A stretch of 64,000 nucleotides of DNA from Streptomyces sp. MNU76 (GCF_020982545.1 NZ_JAJKLK010000019.1:1240001-1304000); one strand, 5' to 3'. Shown: positions 26,501 to 35,260, counted from the stretch's first letter. Made by a program: numbers and translations. The notes: generated by a model from the sequence alone, not told the origin.

Positions 26501-26970
26501 ACGTCACCCTCGAAGCGGGCGACTACGAGGTGCGCATCCGGGGCTCCATGGACCGCGTCGAGACCGACACCGAGGGCCGCGCCTACGTCGTCGACTTCAA
26601 GACCGGCAAGCAGTCCGTGAGTTCCGCCGAGGTGAGCCGCCACCCCCAGCTGGCCGTGTACCAGCTCGCGGTCCGCGAGGGAGCCGTCGACGAGCCCTTC
26701 GGTGGCGTACGCCCCGAACCGGGCGGCGCCGAACTCGTCCAGCTGCGGCAGGGGGCCGCCAAGAAGAACGGTGGCGAGAGCGTCCCCAAGGTGCAGGCGC
26801 AGGGCCCCGTCGAGGGCGCGGAAGGGGAGTGGGTGGCGGACCTCCTGGCGACCGCCGCGGGCAAGGTCCTGGACGAGCGTTTCTCCCCGACCGCCGGACA
26901 ACACTGTGCACACTGCGCTTTCCGGGCATCGTGCAGCGCTCGCCCCGAGGGCCGTCACGTGGTCGAGTGA
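23584..26970 (+). CDS. adnA: AdnA-like UvrD-family helicase with PD-(D/E)XK nuclease domain
   Basis: An 1128-residue SF1 motor fused to a C-terminal RecB-type nuclease, the first of two tandem paralogues like mycobacterial AdnA-AdnB, which resect double-strand breaks. Walker A GPGTGKTTT is near residue 58, Walker B is DEYQDTDPAQ, motif III FGDPDQSIYTFRG and motif VI VAATRARERL. The nuclease shows YVVDFKTGKQ. One Cys in NTCALQWFL plus three in HCAHCAFRASC suit a 4Fe-4S cluster that staples the nuclease. The GTG start is given; a later start near residue 34 is possible. Its TGA overlaps an in-frame GTG of the next gene. Confidence 0.9.
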   Translation: MSSSFSTRRLSHTQVRQGSRGAYRLVRTPPARTDPPRLDAEQRGVVDHERGPLLVLAGPGTGKTTTLVESVAARIARGGDPARVLVLTFSRRAAVELRDRMALRLGAARAPQATTFHSFCYALVRAHQDSDLFVEPLRLLSGPEQDVAVRELLAGQPDLERLGLAHVRWPDELRACLTTRGFADEVRAVLARSRELGLAPDDLRAFATRIGRPDWLAASAFLAEYLDVLDLQGVLDYAELVHRAVLLAGRPDVARRLTAQYDAVYVDEYQDTDPAQVRLLRTLAGGGRTLVAFGDPDQSIYTFRGADVNGILEFPQAFPRADGSRAPVAVLRNSRRSGANLLGATRLLTQRMPLTRLPAEKVRAHRELRPVRDGGSVEVYTYPTPGTELDNIADVLRRAHLEDGVPWSEMAVLVRAGARTIPSIRRTLTAAGVPLEIDGDDLPLRHEPAVQPLLTALRAVARAELGETTAVTGSAEETGESPEVPEPADPSRRSHPSDAQPCWLDTETALDLLASPLAGMDTADLRRLGRALREEERAGGNPVPPPSDELLARALAEPERLVAHDPVYARGAQRLGALLRKAREGLAGGGTAEEALWELWDGTPWPRRLERAARRGGPAGRNADRDLDAVCALFATAARAEERTGGLGALNFLAEIEAEDIAADTLTGRAVRPAAVRLMTAHRAKGLQWRLVVVAGVQEGLWPDLRRRGSLLEADRIGRDGLAEPLTPGALLAEERRLFYVAATRARERLVVTAVKAPADDGDQPSRFLTELGVEPKDVTGRPRRPLSVAALVAELRATTVDPRVSETLREAAALRLARLAALSDEDGRPLVPSAHPHRWWGMFDPTESKVPLRNRDQPVVLSGSALDQLANTCALQWFLGREVKADAPATAAQGFGNVIHVLADEVASGRTPADLDVLMERLDSVWNALAFDAPWKSDQEKQHARVALERFLQWHVMDRAGRAPVASEHDFDVTLEAGDYEVRIRGSMDRVETDTEGRAYVVDFKTGKQSVSSAEVSRHPQLAVYQLAVREGAVDEPFGGVRPEPGGAELVQLRQGAAKKNGGESVPKVQAQGPVEGAEGEWVADLLATAAGKVLDERFSPTAGQHCAHCAFRASCSARPEGRHVVE

Positions 26971-27007
26971 CCATGCCCGCCCGGCGGCCGCTGTCGGTGG
27001 TCGGCGT

Positions 27008-27013
27008 TAGCCT
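27008..27013 (+). promoter_or_regulatory. -10 element for a leaderless adnB transcript
   Basis: TAGCCT lies 7 nt before the ATG at 27021, which has no ribosome site of its own. Translation could also start by coupling at GTG 26967. Confidence 0.45.
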
Positions 27014-27020
27014 CTCTGGA

Positions 27021-30000
27021 ATGTCCGCCCGTATCAGCGATCCCGAGCAGCTCAAGGAGCTCCTCGGCATCCCGTTCACCCCGGAGCAGACGGCCTGCGT
27101 CGTCGCGCCGCCCGCGCCGCAGGTGATCGTGGCAGGAGCCGGGTCGGGCAAGACCACCGTGATGGCCGCGCGCGTGGTGTGGCTGGTCGGCACCGGACAG
27201 GTCGCCCCCGAACAGGTGCTCGGCCTGACGTTCACGAACAAGGCGGCGGGCGAACTCGCCGAGCGCGTACGCAAGGCACTGGTCAAAGCGGGCATCACCG
27301 ACCCGGACGTGATCGACCCGGACAACCCGCCGGGCGAGCCGGTCATCTCCACCTACCACGCCTTCGCGGGCCGCCTGCTGGCCGACCACGGCCTGCGCAT
27401 CGGCCTGGAACCCACCTCCCGGCTCCTCGCCGACGCCACCCGCTACCAGCTCGCCGCACGCGTCCTGAGGGAGTCCCCGGGCCCCTACCCGGCACTGACC
27501 CGCTCCTTCCCCGACCTGGTCAGCGACCTGCTGACCCTCGATTCCGAACTCGCCGAGCACCTCGTACGACCGGAGGACCTGCGCGCGTACGACGCCGACC
27601 TGCTGCGCGAACTGGAGGGTGCCAAGCTGACCAACGCGGATCTGCGCAAGGTCCCCGAGGCGGCCGCCGCCCGACGTGAACTCACCGAACTGGTCGGCCG
27701 CTACCGCGCGGCCAAGCGCGAGCGGGACCTCCTCGACTTCGGCGACCAGATCGCCCTGTCCGCCGGCCTCGCCCGACTGCCCGAGGTGGGGCGCATCCTG
27801 CGGGACGAGTTCCGTGTGGTCCTGCTCGACGAGTACCAGGACACCTCGGTCGCCCAACGCGTCCTGCTGTCAGGTCTGTTCGGGGGCGGCACCGGCCATC
27901 CCGTGACGGCCGTGGGCGACCCCTGCCAGGCCATCTACGGCTGGCGCGGCGCCTCCGTCGCCAACCTCGACGACTTCCCCGAGCACTTCGCCCACCCCGA
28001 CGGCAGCCCCGCGACCCGCCAGTCGCTCAGCGAGAACCGCCGCAGCGGCGGCCGTCTGCTCGACCTCGCCAACGGTCTCGCGGAGCCCCTGCGGGCCATG
28101 CACGCGGGTGTGGAGGCCCTCCGGCCCGCCCCCGGCGCCGAACGCGACGGTGTGGTCCGCTGCGCATTGCTGAACACGCACGCCGAGGAACTGGACTGGC
28201 TCGCCGACTCGATCGCCCACCTGGTGCGCACCGGCAAGGAACCCGGCGAGATCGCGGTCCTGTGCCGCACCGCCACCGACTTCGCCGAGATCCAGGGCGC
28301 GCTCGTCGCCCGGGACATCCCGGTCGAGGTCGTCGGCCTCTCCGGACTGCTGCACCTCCCCGAGGTCGCCGACCTCGTCGCGGTCTGCGAGGTCCTCCAG
28401 GATCCCGGTGCCAACGCCTCCCTCGTCCGCCTCCTCACCGGCCCGCGCTGGCGGATCGGACCCCGCGACCTCGCCCTCCTCGGGCGCCGGGCCAGGCTGC
28501 TCGTGGCCCACGCGCGCGTGGACGCCGACGCCGACCCGGACCGCCGGCTCGCCGCAGCCGTCGAGGGCGTCGACCCGTCCGAAGTGATCTCGCTGGCGGA
28601 CGCCCTGGACACCTTCCTGGAACTCCCCCTCGAAGCCGAGGCGGAGGACGACGGTCTGCCGTTCTCGCCCGACGCACGCATCCGGTTCGCCCGGCTCGCC
28701 GCCGAACTGCGCGACCTTCGCCGCTCGCTCGCCGACCCCCTCATGGACGTCCTCCACCGGGTCCTCGCCGTCACCGGCCTGGAGGTGGAACTCTCCGCCT
28801 CCCCCCACGCGCTCGCCGCCCGCCGCCGCGAGACCCTGTCCAACTTCCTGGACATCGCCGCCTCCTTCGCCGCCCACAGCGCCGGAGAGGCCACCCTCCT
28901 CGCCTTCCTCGGTTTCCTGCGCACGGCCGCCCAGTACGAGAAGGGCCTCGACAACGCCCTGCCGGGGGGAGAGAACACCGTCAAGGTCCTCACCGCCCAC
29001 AAGTCCAAGGGCCTGGAATGGGACGTCGTCGCCGTCCCCGGTCTGGTCACCGGCACCTTCCCCAGCACCCAGGGCCGGGAGAAGTGGACCGCCCAGGGCA
29101 AGGTCCTGCCGCACGAGCTGCGCGGCGACGCCGACACCCTCCCGGACGTCGAGGCCTGGGACTCGCGCGGCCTGAAGGCCTTCCAGGAGGCCATGAAGGA
29201 TCACCAGCACACCGAGGAACTCCGCCTCGGCTACGTGACGTTCACCCGCCCCCGCTCCCTGCTCCTCGGCTCCGGCCACTGGTGGGGCCCGTCCCAGAAG
29301 CGTCCCCGTGGGCCGTCCGACTTCCTCAAGGCCCTGTACGACCACTGCGTCGCCGGGCACGGCGAGATCGAGGCATGGGCCGACGAGCCGGAGGAGGACG
29401 CCGAGAACCCCGCTCTGCACGCGACGGCGGCCGACCACGCCTGGCCGCTCCCGCTCGACGACACGGCCCTGATGCGCCGCAGGGCGGCGGCCCGGACCGT
29501 CCTGGCCCACCTGGACCGCGCCGCCTCCCACGAGGACACGCATCCGGGGGCCGCAGAGGAGGACTTCCCGGACGAACCACCCATCGACGAGGACGACGAC
29601 CTCTTCATCGACGAGGACGAGGCCCCCTTCATCGACGAGGACACCGGCGACTGGGACTCCTGGTCGTCGGATCGTCCCGCGCAGGCTCCGCACGCGCGCG
29701 TGGACCGTCCCGCGCCGGACGGGCGCACGCCCGCCGTGCCGCACGCCCGCAGGCATCCCGGCGCGTCCGGGCTCACCCCAGAGGAGGCCCGCACCGTCGC
29801 CTCGTGGGACCGCGACCTGGACGCCCTCACCGGGGAACTCGTACGAGCCCGCGCGAAGGTCACCGACGTACCCCTGCCGACGTCGCTGACCACCTCGCAG
29901 CTGATGCGTCTCGCCGCGGATCCGGACGGCTTCGCGCAGGAGCTCGCCCGCCCCATGCCGCGCCCCCCACAGCCCGCGGCCCGGCGCGGCACCCGTTTCC

Positions 30001-30572
30001 ACGCCTGGCTGGAGGCCCGTTTCGAAGAGCTGCGGCTGCCCATGCTGGAGCCCGACGAACTGCCCGGCAGCGAGGCCGAGATCGCGGACGAACTGGACCT
30101 GGAGGCCCTCAAGGAGGCATTCGAACGCACGCCGTACGCGCACCGCACCCCCCACCGGGTCGAGGCCCCCTTCCAGATCGACATAGCCGGCCGGGTCGTG
30201 CGCGGCCGTATCGACGCCGTCTACCGGGCCGACGATGCCGAAGGGACGACGACGTACGAGATCGTCGACTGGAAGACCAGCCGCACCCGCGCCGCCGACC
30301 CGCTCCAGCTCGCCGTCTACCGGCTGGCCTGGGCCGAGCAGCAGGGCGTGCCCCTGGAGTCCGTCGACGCCGTCTTCCTGTACGTCCGCACCGGAGCCGT
30401 CGTCCGGCCGACGAACCTCCCCGGCCGGGACGCACTGGAGAGATTGCTCCTGGAGGAATCCGGTACCGAAGAGGGACCGGATCCGGCCACAGAGGGACCG
30501 GAGCCGTCGGCTGACGGACCGGAGGCGTTCACGGACGAACCGCCGGACGAGCATGCCGCCGCGGGCAGATAG
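27021..30572 (+). CDS. adnB: AdnB-like UvrD-family helicase with PD-(D/E)XK nuclease domain
   Basis: An 1183-residue partner of the preceding gene. Walker A GAGSGKTTV, FTNKAAGELAERV, DEYQDTSVAQ, GDPCQAIYGWRGAS and AHKSKGLEWDVV define the SF1A motor; EIVDWKTSRT is the nuclease motif. Between motor and nuclease is an acidic linker (about residues 850-880) with repeated IDEDxxxFIDED units. The tail after the nuclease is Glu/Pro/Asp-rich. The start is ATG 27021 (MSARISDPEQ) because of the -10 just upstream; ATG 26973 and GTG 26967 are in frame. It contains two copies of the CACGCGCGCGTG palindrome, both reading HARV. Confidence 0.9.
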   Translation: MSARISDPEQLKELLGIPFTPEQTACVVAPPAPQVIVAGAGSGKTTVMAARVVWLVGTGQVAPEQVLGLTFTNKAAGELAERVRKALVKAGITDPDVIDPDNPPGEPVISTYHAFAGRLLADHGLRIGLEPTSRLLADATRYQLAARVLRESPGPYPALTRSFPDLVSDLLTLDSELAEHLVRPEDLRAYDADLLRELEGAKLTNADLRKVPEAAAARRELTELVGRYRAAKRERDLLDFGDQIALSAGLARLPEVGRILRDEFRVVLLDEYQDTSVAQRVLLSGLFGGGTGHPVTAVGDPCQAIYGWRGASVANLDDFPEHFAHPDGSPATRQSLSENRRSGGRLLDLANGLAEPLRAMHAGVEALRPAPGAERDGVVRCALLNTHAEELDWLADSIAHLVRTGKEPGEIAVLCRTATDFAEIQGALVARDIPVEVVGLSGLLHLPEVADLVAVCEVLQDPGANASLVRLLTGPRWRIGPRDLALLGRRARLLVAHARVDADADPDRRLAAAVEGVDPSEVISLADALDTFLELPLEAEAEDDGLPFSPDARIRFARLAAELRDLRRSLADPLMDVLHRVLAVTGLEVELSASPHALAARRRETLSNFLDIAASFAAHSAGEATLLAFLGFLRTAAQYEKGLDNALPGGENTVKVLTAHKSKGLEWDVVAVPGLVTGTFPSTQGREKWTAQGKVLPHELRGDADTLPDVEAWDSRGLKAFQEAMKDHQHTEELRLGYVTFTRPRSLLLGSGHWWGPSQKRPRGPSDFLKALYDHCVAGHGEIEAWADEPEEDAENPALHATAADHAWPLPLDDTALMRRRAAARTVLAHLDRAASHEDTHPGAAEEDFPDEPPIDEDDDLFIDEDEAPFIDEDTGDWDSWSSDRPAQAPHARVDRPAPDGRTPAVPHARRHPGASGLTPEEARTVASWDRDLDALTGELVRARAKVTDVPLPTSLTTSQLMRLAADPDGFAQELARPMPRPPQPAARRGTRFHAWLEARFEELRLPMLEPDELPGSEAEIADELDLEALKEAFERTPYAHRTPHRVEAPFQIDIAGRVVRGRIDAVYRADDAEGTTTYEIVDWKTSRTRAADPLQLAVYRLAWAEQQGVPLESVDAVFLYVRTGAVVRPTNLPGRDALERLLLEESGTEEGPDPATEGPEPSADGPEAFTDEPPDEHAAAGR

Positions 30573-30582
30573 GCTCGTGAGC

Positions 30583-31995
30583 ATGAGCCAGTCCGTTGAC
30601 AGCGACGTCAGCGTCGTCCGTACGTACATCGAGAACCACCGTGCCGCCTTCCTCGACGACCTCGTGGAGTGGCTGCGCATCCCGTCGGTCTCGGCCCAGC
30701 CCGACCACGCGACGGACGTACGGCGCAGCGCCGACTGGCTGGCCGCCAAGCTCGGGGAGACCGGCTTCCCGACGGCGGAGGTCTGGGAGACGGCGGGAGC
30801 GCCCGCGGTCTTCGCGGAATGGCCCGCCACGGACGCCGACGCACCCACGGTGCTGGTCTACGGCCACCATGACGTGCAGCCCGCGGCGCGCGAGGACGGC
30901 TGGGACACCGAGCCGTTCGACCCTGTGATCCGTGCGAACCGACTCCACGCGCGCGGGGCGGCCGACGACAAGGGGCAGGTGTTCTTCCACACACTCGGTG
31001 TCCGCGCCCACCTCGCCGCCACCGGCCGCACCGCCCCCGCCGTCCACCTGAAGATGCTGATCGAGGGCGAGGAGGAATCCGGCTCCCCGCACTTCCGCGC
31101 CCTGGTCGAGGCCCGGGCCGAACGGCTCGCCGCCGACGCGGTGGTCGTCTCCGACACCGGAATGTGGGCCGAGGACACCCCCACCGTCTGCACCGGCATG
31201 CGCGGCCTCGCCGAGTGCGAGATCCGGTTGTACGGCCCCGACCAGGACATCCACTCCGGCTCCTTCGGCGGCGCCGTACCGAACCCGGCCACCGAGATCG
31301 CCCGTCTCGTCGCCGCCCTGCACGACGAGCACGCGCGCGTGGCGATCCCAGGCTTCTACGACGGCGTCGTCGAACTCACCGACCGCGAGCGCGAACTCTT
31401 CGCCGAACTGCCCTTCGACGAGGAGCGATGGCTGCGCACGGCCAGGTCGACCGCGGCGCACGGCGAAGCCGGTCACACCACCCTGGAACGCATCTGGGCC
31501 CGCCCGACCGCCGAGGTCAACGGCATCGGCGGCGGCTATCAGGGCGCCGGAAGCAAGACGATCATCCCGTCCTCGGCCATGGTGAAGCTGTCCTTCCGCC
31601 TGGTCGCCGGCCAGGACCCGGACCACATCGAGAAGGCGGTCACCGCCTGGGCCGCCGAGCGCATCCCCGCCGGGATCCGGCACGAGATCACGTTCACCGG
31701 CTCCACCCGCCCCTGCCTGACGCCCCTGGACCACCCGGCCCTGCGGGCGGTCGTACGGGCCATGGGCCGCGCGTTCCAGCAGCCGGTCCGCCACACCCGC
31801 GAGGGCGGCTCCGGCCCCGCCGCCGACCTCCAGGAAGTCCTCGGCGCCCCCGTCCTCTTCCTGGGCATCTCCGTCCCCTCCGACGGCTGGCACGCCCCCA
31901 ACGAGAAGGTCGAACTCGATCTGCTCCTCAAGGGCGTCGAGACCAGCGCGTACCTCTGGGGCGAACTGGCCGAAAGCACCTACGAGGCACACTGA
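30583..31995 (+). CDS. M20 family metallo-dipeptidase
   Basis: A 470-residue zinc peptidase. Metal ligands are in VLVYGHHDVQP, ARGAADDKGQ and LIEGEEESGSPHF; DQDIHSGSFGG and the C-terminal SDGWHAPNEKVEL complete the M20 site. These enzymes cleave dipeptides and related amides in the cytosol. TAGGCT lies 7 nt before the ATG, consistent with a leaderless start. The gene separates adnB from nudC. Confidence 0.92.
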   Translation: MSQSVDSDVSVVRTYIENHRAAFLDDLVEWLRIPSVSAQPDHATDVRRSADWLAAKLGETGFPTAEVWETAGAPAVFAEWPATDADAPTVLVYGHHDVQPAAREDGWDTEPFDPVIRANRLHARGAADDKGQVFFHTLGVRAHLAATGRTAPAVHLKMLIEGEEESGSPHFRALVEARAERLAADAVVVSDTGMWAEDTPTVCTGMRGLAECEIRLYGPDQDIHSGSFGGAVPNPATEIARLVAALHDEHARVAIPGFYDGVVELTDRERELFAELPFDEERWLRTARSTAAHGEAGHTTLERIWARPTAEVNGIGGGYQGAGSKTIIPSSAMVKLSFRLVAGQDPDHIEKAVTAWAAERIPAGIRHEITFTGSTRPCLTPLDHPALRAVVRAMGRAFQQPVRHTREGGSGPAADLQEVLGAPVLFLGISVPSDGWHAPNEKVELDLLLKGVETSAYLWGELAESTYEAH

Positions 31996-32087
31996 GGACG
32001 ACCCCGACCGCCCCGGCACGCCCAGCCCACCGCACGCCTCGCCGAACCGCCCCATCAACCGTTTCACCGGGGGAGTTGGAAGCACCC

Positions 32088-33035
32088 GTGACCACCTGGA
32101 CCGACCACACCGCCGACCGACCCATCGCGCTCACCGCCCCCAGCGGCATCGACCGGGCCGCCCACCACCGGCTCGACGAGGCCTGGCTCGCGGCGGCCTG
32201 GAGCCACCCCACGACTCGCTGCTTCGTGGTCTCCGGCGGTCAGGTCCTCATCGACGAGACCGCGGACGGCGCCACCGAACTCGTCATGACGCCCTCCTTC
32301 GAGGCCCCGCTCACCGAGGCGCACCGGTACTTCCTGGGGACCGACGCCGAGGGTGTGAGCTATTTCGCACTCCAGAAGGACGCGCTCCCCGGCCGCATGG
32401 ACCAGTCGGCACGCCCGGCCGGGCTGCGGGAGGCGGGCATGCTGCTGTCGCCCCGTGACACGGGCCTCATGGTGCACGCGGTCGGCCTGGAGAACTGGCA
32501 GCGCACCCACCGCTTCTGCTCCCGCTGCGGCGAGCGCACCGTCATCGCGGCGGTCGGCCACATCCGGCGCTGCCCCGCCTGCGGTGCTGAGCACTACCCG
32601 CGCACCGACCCGGCGGTGATCATGGCGGTCACGGACGAGGAGGACCGCCTCCTGCTCGGCCGCCAGGTGCACTGGCCCGAGGGGCGGTTCTCCACCCTCG
32701 CGGGCTTCGTGGAGCCCGGTGAGTCCATCGAGCAGTCCGTGCGGCGCGAGGTCCAGGAAGAGGTCGGCATCACGGTCGGCCACGTCGAGTACGTCGCCAG
32801 CCAGCCCTGGCCCTTCCCCTCCAGCCTCATGCTGGGGTTCATGGCCCGGGCCACCTCGACCACCGTCGACGTCGACGGCGACGAGATCCACGAGGCCCGC
32901 TGGTTCTCCCGCGAAGAACTGCGGGCCGCGTTCGAGTCCGGGGAGGTCCTGCCTCCCTACGGCATCTCGATCGCGGCCCGACTGATCGAACTCTGGTACG
33001 GCAAGCCCCTGCCGACACGAGGTCACACCGGCTGA
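32088..33035 (+). CDS. nudC: NAD(+) diphosphatase NudC
   Basis: A 315-residue Nudix hydrolase of the NudC class, which hydrolyses NADH/NAD and can remove NAD caps from RNA. Four zinc cysteines occur in FCSRCGE and RCPACGAEHYPR. The Nudix box is GFVEPGESIEQSVRREVQEE. The NudC-specific SQPWPFPSSLM follows. The GTG at 32088 has GGAAG 6 nt upstream. The stop lies only 13 bp from a relic of the convergent mycoredoxin gene. Confidence 0.95.
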   Translation: MTTWTDHTADRPIALTAPSGIDRAAHHRLDEAWLAAAWSHPTTRCFVVSGGQVLIDETADGATELVMTPSFEAPLTEAHRYFLGTDAEGVSYFALQKDALPGRMDQSARPAGLREAGMLLSPRDTGLMVHAVGLENWQRTHRFCSRCGERTVIAAVGHIRRCPACGAEHYPRTDPAVIMAVTDEEDRLLLGRQVHWPEGRFSTLAGFVEPGESIEQSVRREVQEEVGITVGHVEYVASQPWPFPSSLMLGFMARATSTTVDVDGDEIHEARWFSREELRAAFESGEVLPPYGISIAARLIELWYGKPLPTRGHTG

Positions 33036-33048
33036 AGCCTGCCCGTGG

Positions 33049-33099
33049 TCACACGCCGATCTTCTGCTTGACCTGCGCCAGCGAAGGGTTCGTGAGTAC
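33049..33099 (-). pseudogene. 3'-end relic of a mycoredoxin gene
   Basis: Read on the reverse strand, 33099-33049 gives VLTNPSLAQVKQKIGV and TGA, nearly the same ending as the intact mycoredoxin at 37934-38191 (VMTNPSLAQVKQALGV). It has no upstream part; coding similarity stops where island sequence begins. It marks one junction of the inserted island. Confidence 0.8.
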
Positions 33100-33105
33100 C
33101 GGCGC

Positions 33106-33393
33106 ATGGCGCAGGAACCCTGGCACCCGCTCGCCTACCGAGTGCACTTCGCTGCGCTGGGCTGGGCCGACCGCCAAGGGCACGCGCCCTTCGACCCTGG
33201 GAAGCTGGCTGCTTTCCTGGGTAAGGAGGGCAAGCCCCTGTCAGACCAGAGCACGACCAACGCGGTCAACCGGGCCAAGAGGTTTCGCCTTGTCTCGCCC
33301 CGGTCGGGGACCGCTTGCCTTGTCCTGCCCCCTCACCTCTTCCAGAAGGGAAAGGGCGCGCCCGTACCGTGCCGAGTCCATCAGGACCGGTGA
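33106..33393 (+). CDS. small phage/AICE-type hypothetical protein
   Basis: 95 residues beginning MAQEPWHPLAYRVHFAALGW and containing HAPFDPGKLAAFLGKEGKPL, SDQSTTNAVNRAKRFRLVSP and a Cys-His-type end (CLVLPPH, CRVH). Similar short proteins recur in actinophage and integrative elements and look like small winged-helix proteins; this is recalled from family resemblance. It is the first gene inside the island, a few bp from its left edge. Confidence 0.6.
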   Translation: MAQEPWHPLAYRVHFAALGWADRQGHAPFDPGKLAAFLGKEGKPLSDQSTTNAVNRAKRFRLVSPRSGTACLVLPPHLFQKGKGAPVPCRVHQDR

Positions 33394-33592
33394 CCACACC
33401 GCAGGTGTAGCCAGCACACCCCGGACGTGTAGTGACATGGACGATGACCTGCGGAAAGGTTCGCGCCCTCTCTTCTCTGTTTGCCCTCCCAGTTACGGCC
33501 CCGCAGGGGCCGACAGAGGACGTGCCTTCGCCCTACGGCAAGCGGAGTGGGGGCGCGGAGCAATGCTCAGAACCTGTGGATCAGCCCGGGGA

Positions 33593-33672
33593 GGACGTAC
33601 CTTCCCGGATGATTGATCGATAGGTCATCGAGCAAGACCGGTGTTCGCAGCACCGGCCGGGAAGGTACGTCC
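33593..33672. repeat. perfect 16-bp inverted repeat before the transposase start
   Basis: GGACGTACCTTCCCGG (33593-33608) and CCGGGAAGGTACGTCC (33657-33672) are exact complements, 48 bp apart, ending at the transposase GTG. In the transcript this hairpin would hide the translation start, a known way to keep transposase levels low. Confidence 0.75.
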
Positions 33673-34665
33673 GTGCTCACCGTAGTCAACGAGGACGGCT
33701 CCACGCACGACGGGTCGTCGCTGATCGACGAGATCGTTCGGGATGGCGCAAGAAGGATGCTGGCCGCCGCGCTGGAGGCCGAAGTGAACGCCTACGTAGC
33801 CGAGTTGGCCGACCAGCGCGACGAGAACGGTCGGCGGCTCGTGGTCCGCAACGGTTACCACCAGCCGCGGCAGGTCACCACTGCGGCCGGCGTGGTCGAG
33901 GTAAAGGCCCCGCGGGTGAACGACGAGCGCGTCGATGAGGCGACCGGCGAGCGCAAGCGGTTCTCCTCGGCGATCCTGCCGCCGTGGTGCCGCAAGTCCC
34001 CGAAGATCAGCGAGGTGCTGCCGCTGCTCTACCTGCACGGCCTGTCCTCCGGCGACTTCGTGCCCGCGCTGGAGCAGTTCCTGGGCAGCTCGGCCGGTCT
34101 CTCGCCGGCCACTGTCACCCGCCTCACCACCCAGTGGCAGGCCGACCACAAGGCATTCGGCGAGCGCGACCTGGCCGGATACGCCCCCACCCGCTTCACC
34201 ACCGAGGCCGAGCTGCTGGCCTTCCTCGACACTGCAACGACTCCACCGCGCACCCAGATCATGGAGAGCCTGTCCCATCCGCGCCTGACCGGCATGTCCC
34301 GCGAGGACCTCGACACACTCGCCCGGCGCCTCGCCCCACGCCAACTCGCCCAGATCGAACGTGCCTCCTACCAGCGCAGGGGCGCCGACCGCCAGCCCGG
34401 CAGCCGCGGCGGCATCTTCCCCCAGAAGATCGGCGACAAAGAGCGCGTCATCCTCGCCGTCCTCTACCTGCGCAAGCTTTGCACCCTGGACGTCCTCGCC
34501 GACGCGCCGGGCGACGTGAGCCGGTCCTTGATCGGCAACGTCGTCCGTGAGATCCGGCCCCTGCTCATGGAAGGTGGGCTCCTCCCGCCACCAACCACCG
34601 CCCGCTACCGGACCGCCACCGAACTCCTCGCAGCACACAGCGAAGACGACACACCGACGAGTTGA
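33673..34665 (+). pseudogene. chimeric transposase: IS256 N-terminus joined to another transposase end
   Basis: From GTG 33673, MLTVVNEDGSTHDGSSLIDE through QWQADHKAFGERDLAG is the N-terminal third of an IS256-family transposase. At about 34180 it changes in frame to YAPTRFTTEAELLAFLD and then QKIGDKERVILAVLYLRKLC and VVREIRPLLMEGG, resembling the end of an unrelated HTH-type transposase. The central IS256 region with the DDE residues is gone, so the protein cannot catalyse IS256 transposition. The junction probably arose by nested insertion plus deletion. Confidence 0.75.
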
Positions 34666-34678
34666 TTCTTGACGGCTT

Positions 34679-35110
34679 CACAAAACGGCCAATGTGGTCA
34701 ATGCCCTGCCGAAGTCGGCCCAGCCAGGTGCCCGCAAGGCCCTGCAGGACATCTGCAACGCCGAGGACCGCGACCACGCGCTCAAGGCGGTCACCGCCTT
34801 CGAGCATGCCTACGGCGCGAAGTGGCCCAAGGTGGTGAAGAAGATCACCGACGACGTCGAGGAACTGCTGGCGTTCTACGACTTCCCGGCCGAGCACTGG
34901 ATTCATCTGCGCACGACCAACCCGATCGAGTCGACGTTCGCAACGGTCCGGCTGCGGACGAAGGTCACCCGGGGGGCCGGCAGTGCGGCCGCAGTCCTGG
35001 CCATGGTGTTCAAGCTGGTCGAGTCCGCCCAGGCCTGCTGGCGGGCCGTGAACGCACCTCACCTGGTCGCCCTGTACGGGCCGGCGCCCGCTTCGAGCGC
35101 GGTCAGATGA
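34679..35110 (+). pseudogene. C-terminal fragment of IS256-family transposase
   Basis: Opens abruptly at HKTANVVNALPKSAQPGAR and continues VVKKITDDVEELLAFYDFPA and HWIHLRTTNPIESTFATVRL, the conserved IS256 C-terminus, to a TGA at 35110. There is no start codon context. It is the downstream half of the transposase whose N-terminus begins at 33673. Confidence 0.85.
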
Positions 35111-35227
35111 TCGAACGCGCCGAAGCTCACGCAGCCTGGACAACTTCAACCGACCTGCAGATTTTGGCAATTGCTCGGCGCCTGCCCCTGAAGCCGGTGA
35201 GCGACGCACTGGCACCATCCCCGAAAG

Positions 35228-35250
35228 TTGTTCTACTATGACGCGAACAA
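35228..35250. promoter_or_regulatory. candidate GntR operator
   Basis: TTGTTC (35228-35233) and GAACAA (35245-35250) form a perfect inverted repeat immediately before the GGGGG ribosome site of the DUF1648 gene, whose neighbour encodes a GntR/YtrA-type repressor. Autoregulation is inferred. Confidence 0.45.
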
Positions 35251-35260
35251 GGGGGTAAAA

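Larger units (their letters stand above)
33558..35176 (+). mobile_element. IS256-family insertion sequence, rearranged
   Basis: Left end near 33558-33583 (GAGCAATGCTCAGAACCTG) and right end near 35151-35176, whose reverse complement begins GAGCAATTGCCAAAATCTG, look like imperfect terminal repeats. Between them lie the first and last thirds of an IS256 transposase, with an unrelated transposase end replacing the middle. No clear target-site duplication was seen. Confidence 0.65.

Noticed and set aside
26361..27020. Upstream extension of adnB by over 200 codons
   Set aside because: It lies wholly inside adnA in another frame and reads as Arg/Gly-rich shadow sequence.
33549..35184. Target-site duplication around the IS256 element
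   Set aside because: Short GGCGC similarity at both sides is too common in this GC-rich DNA to count.
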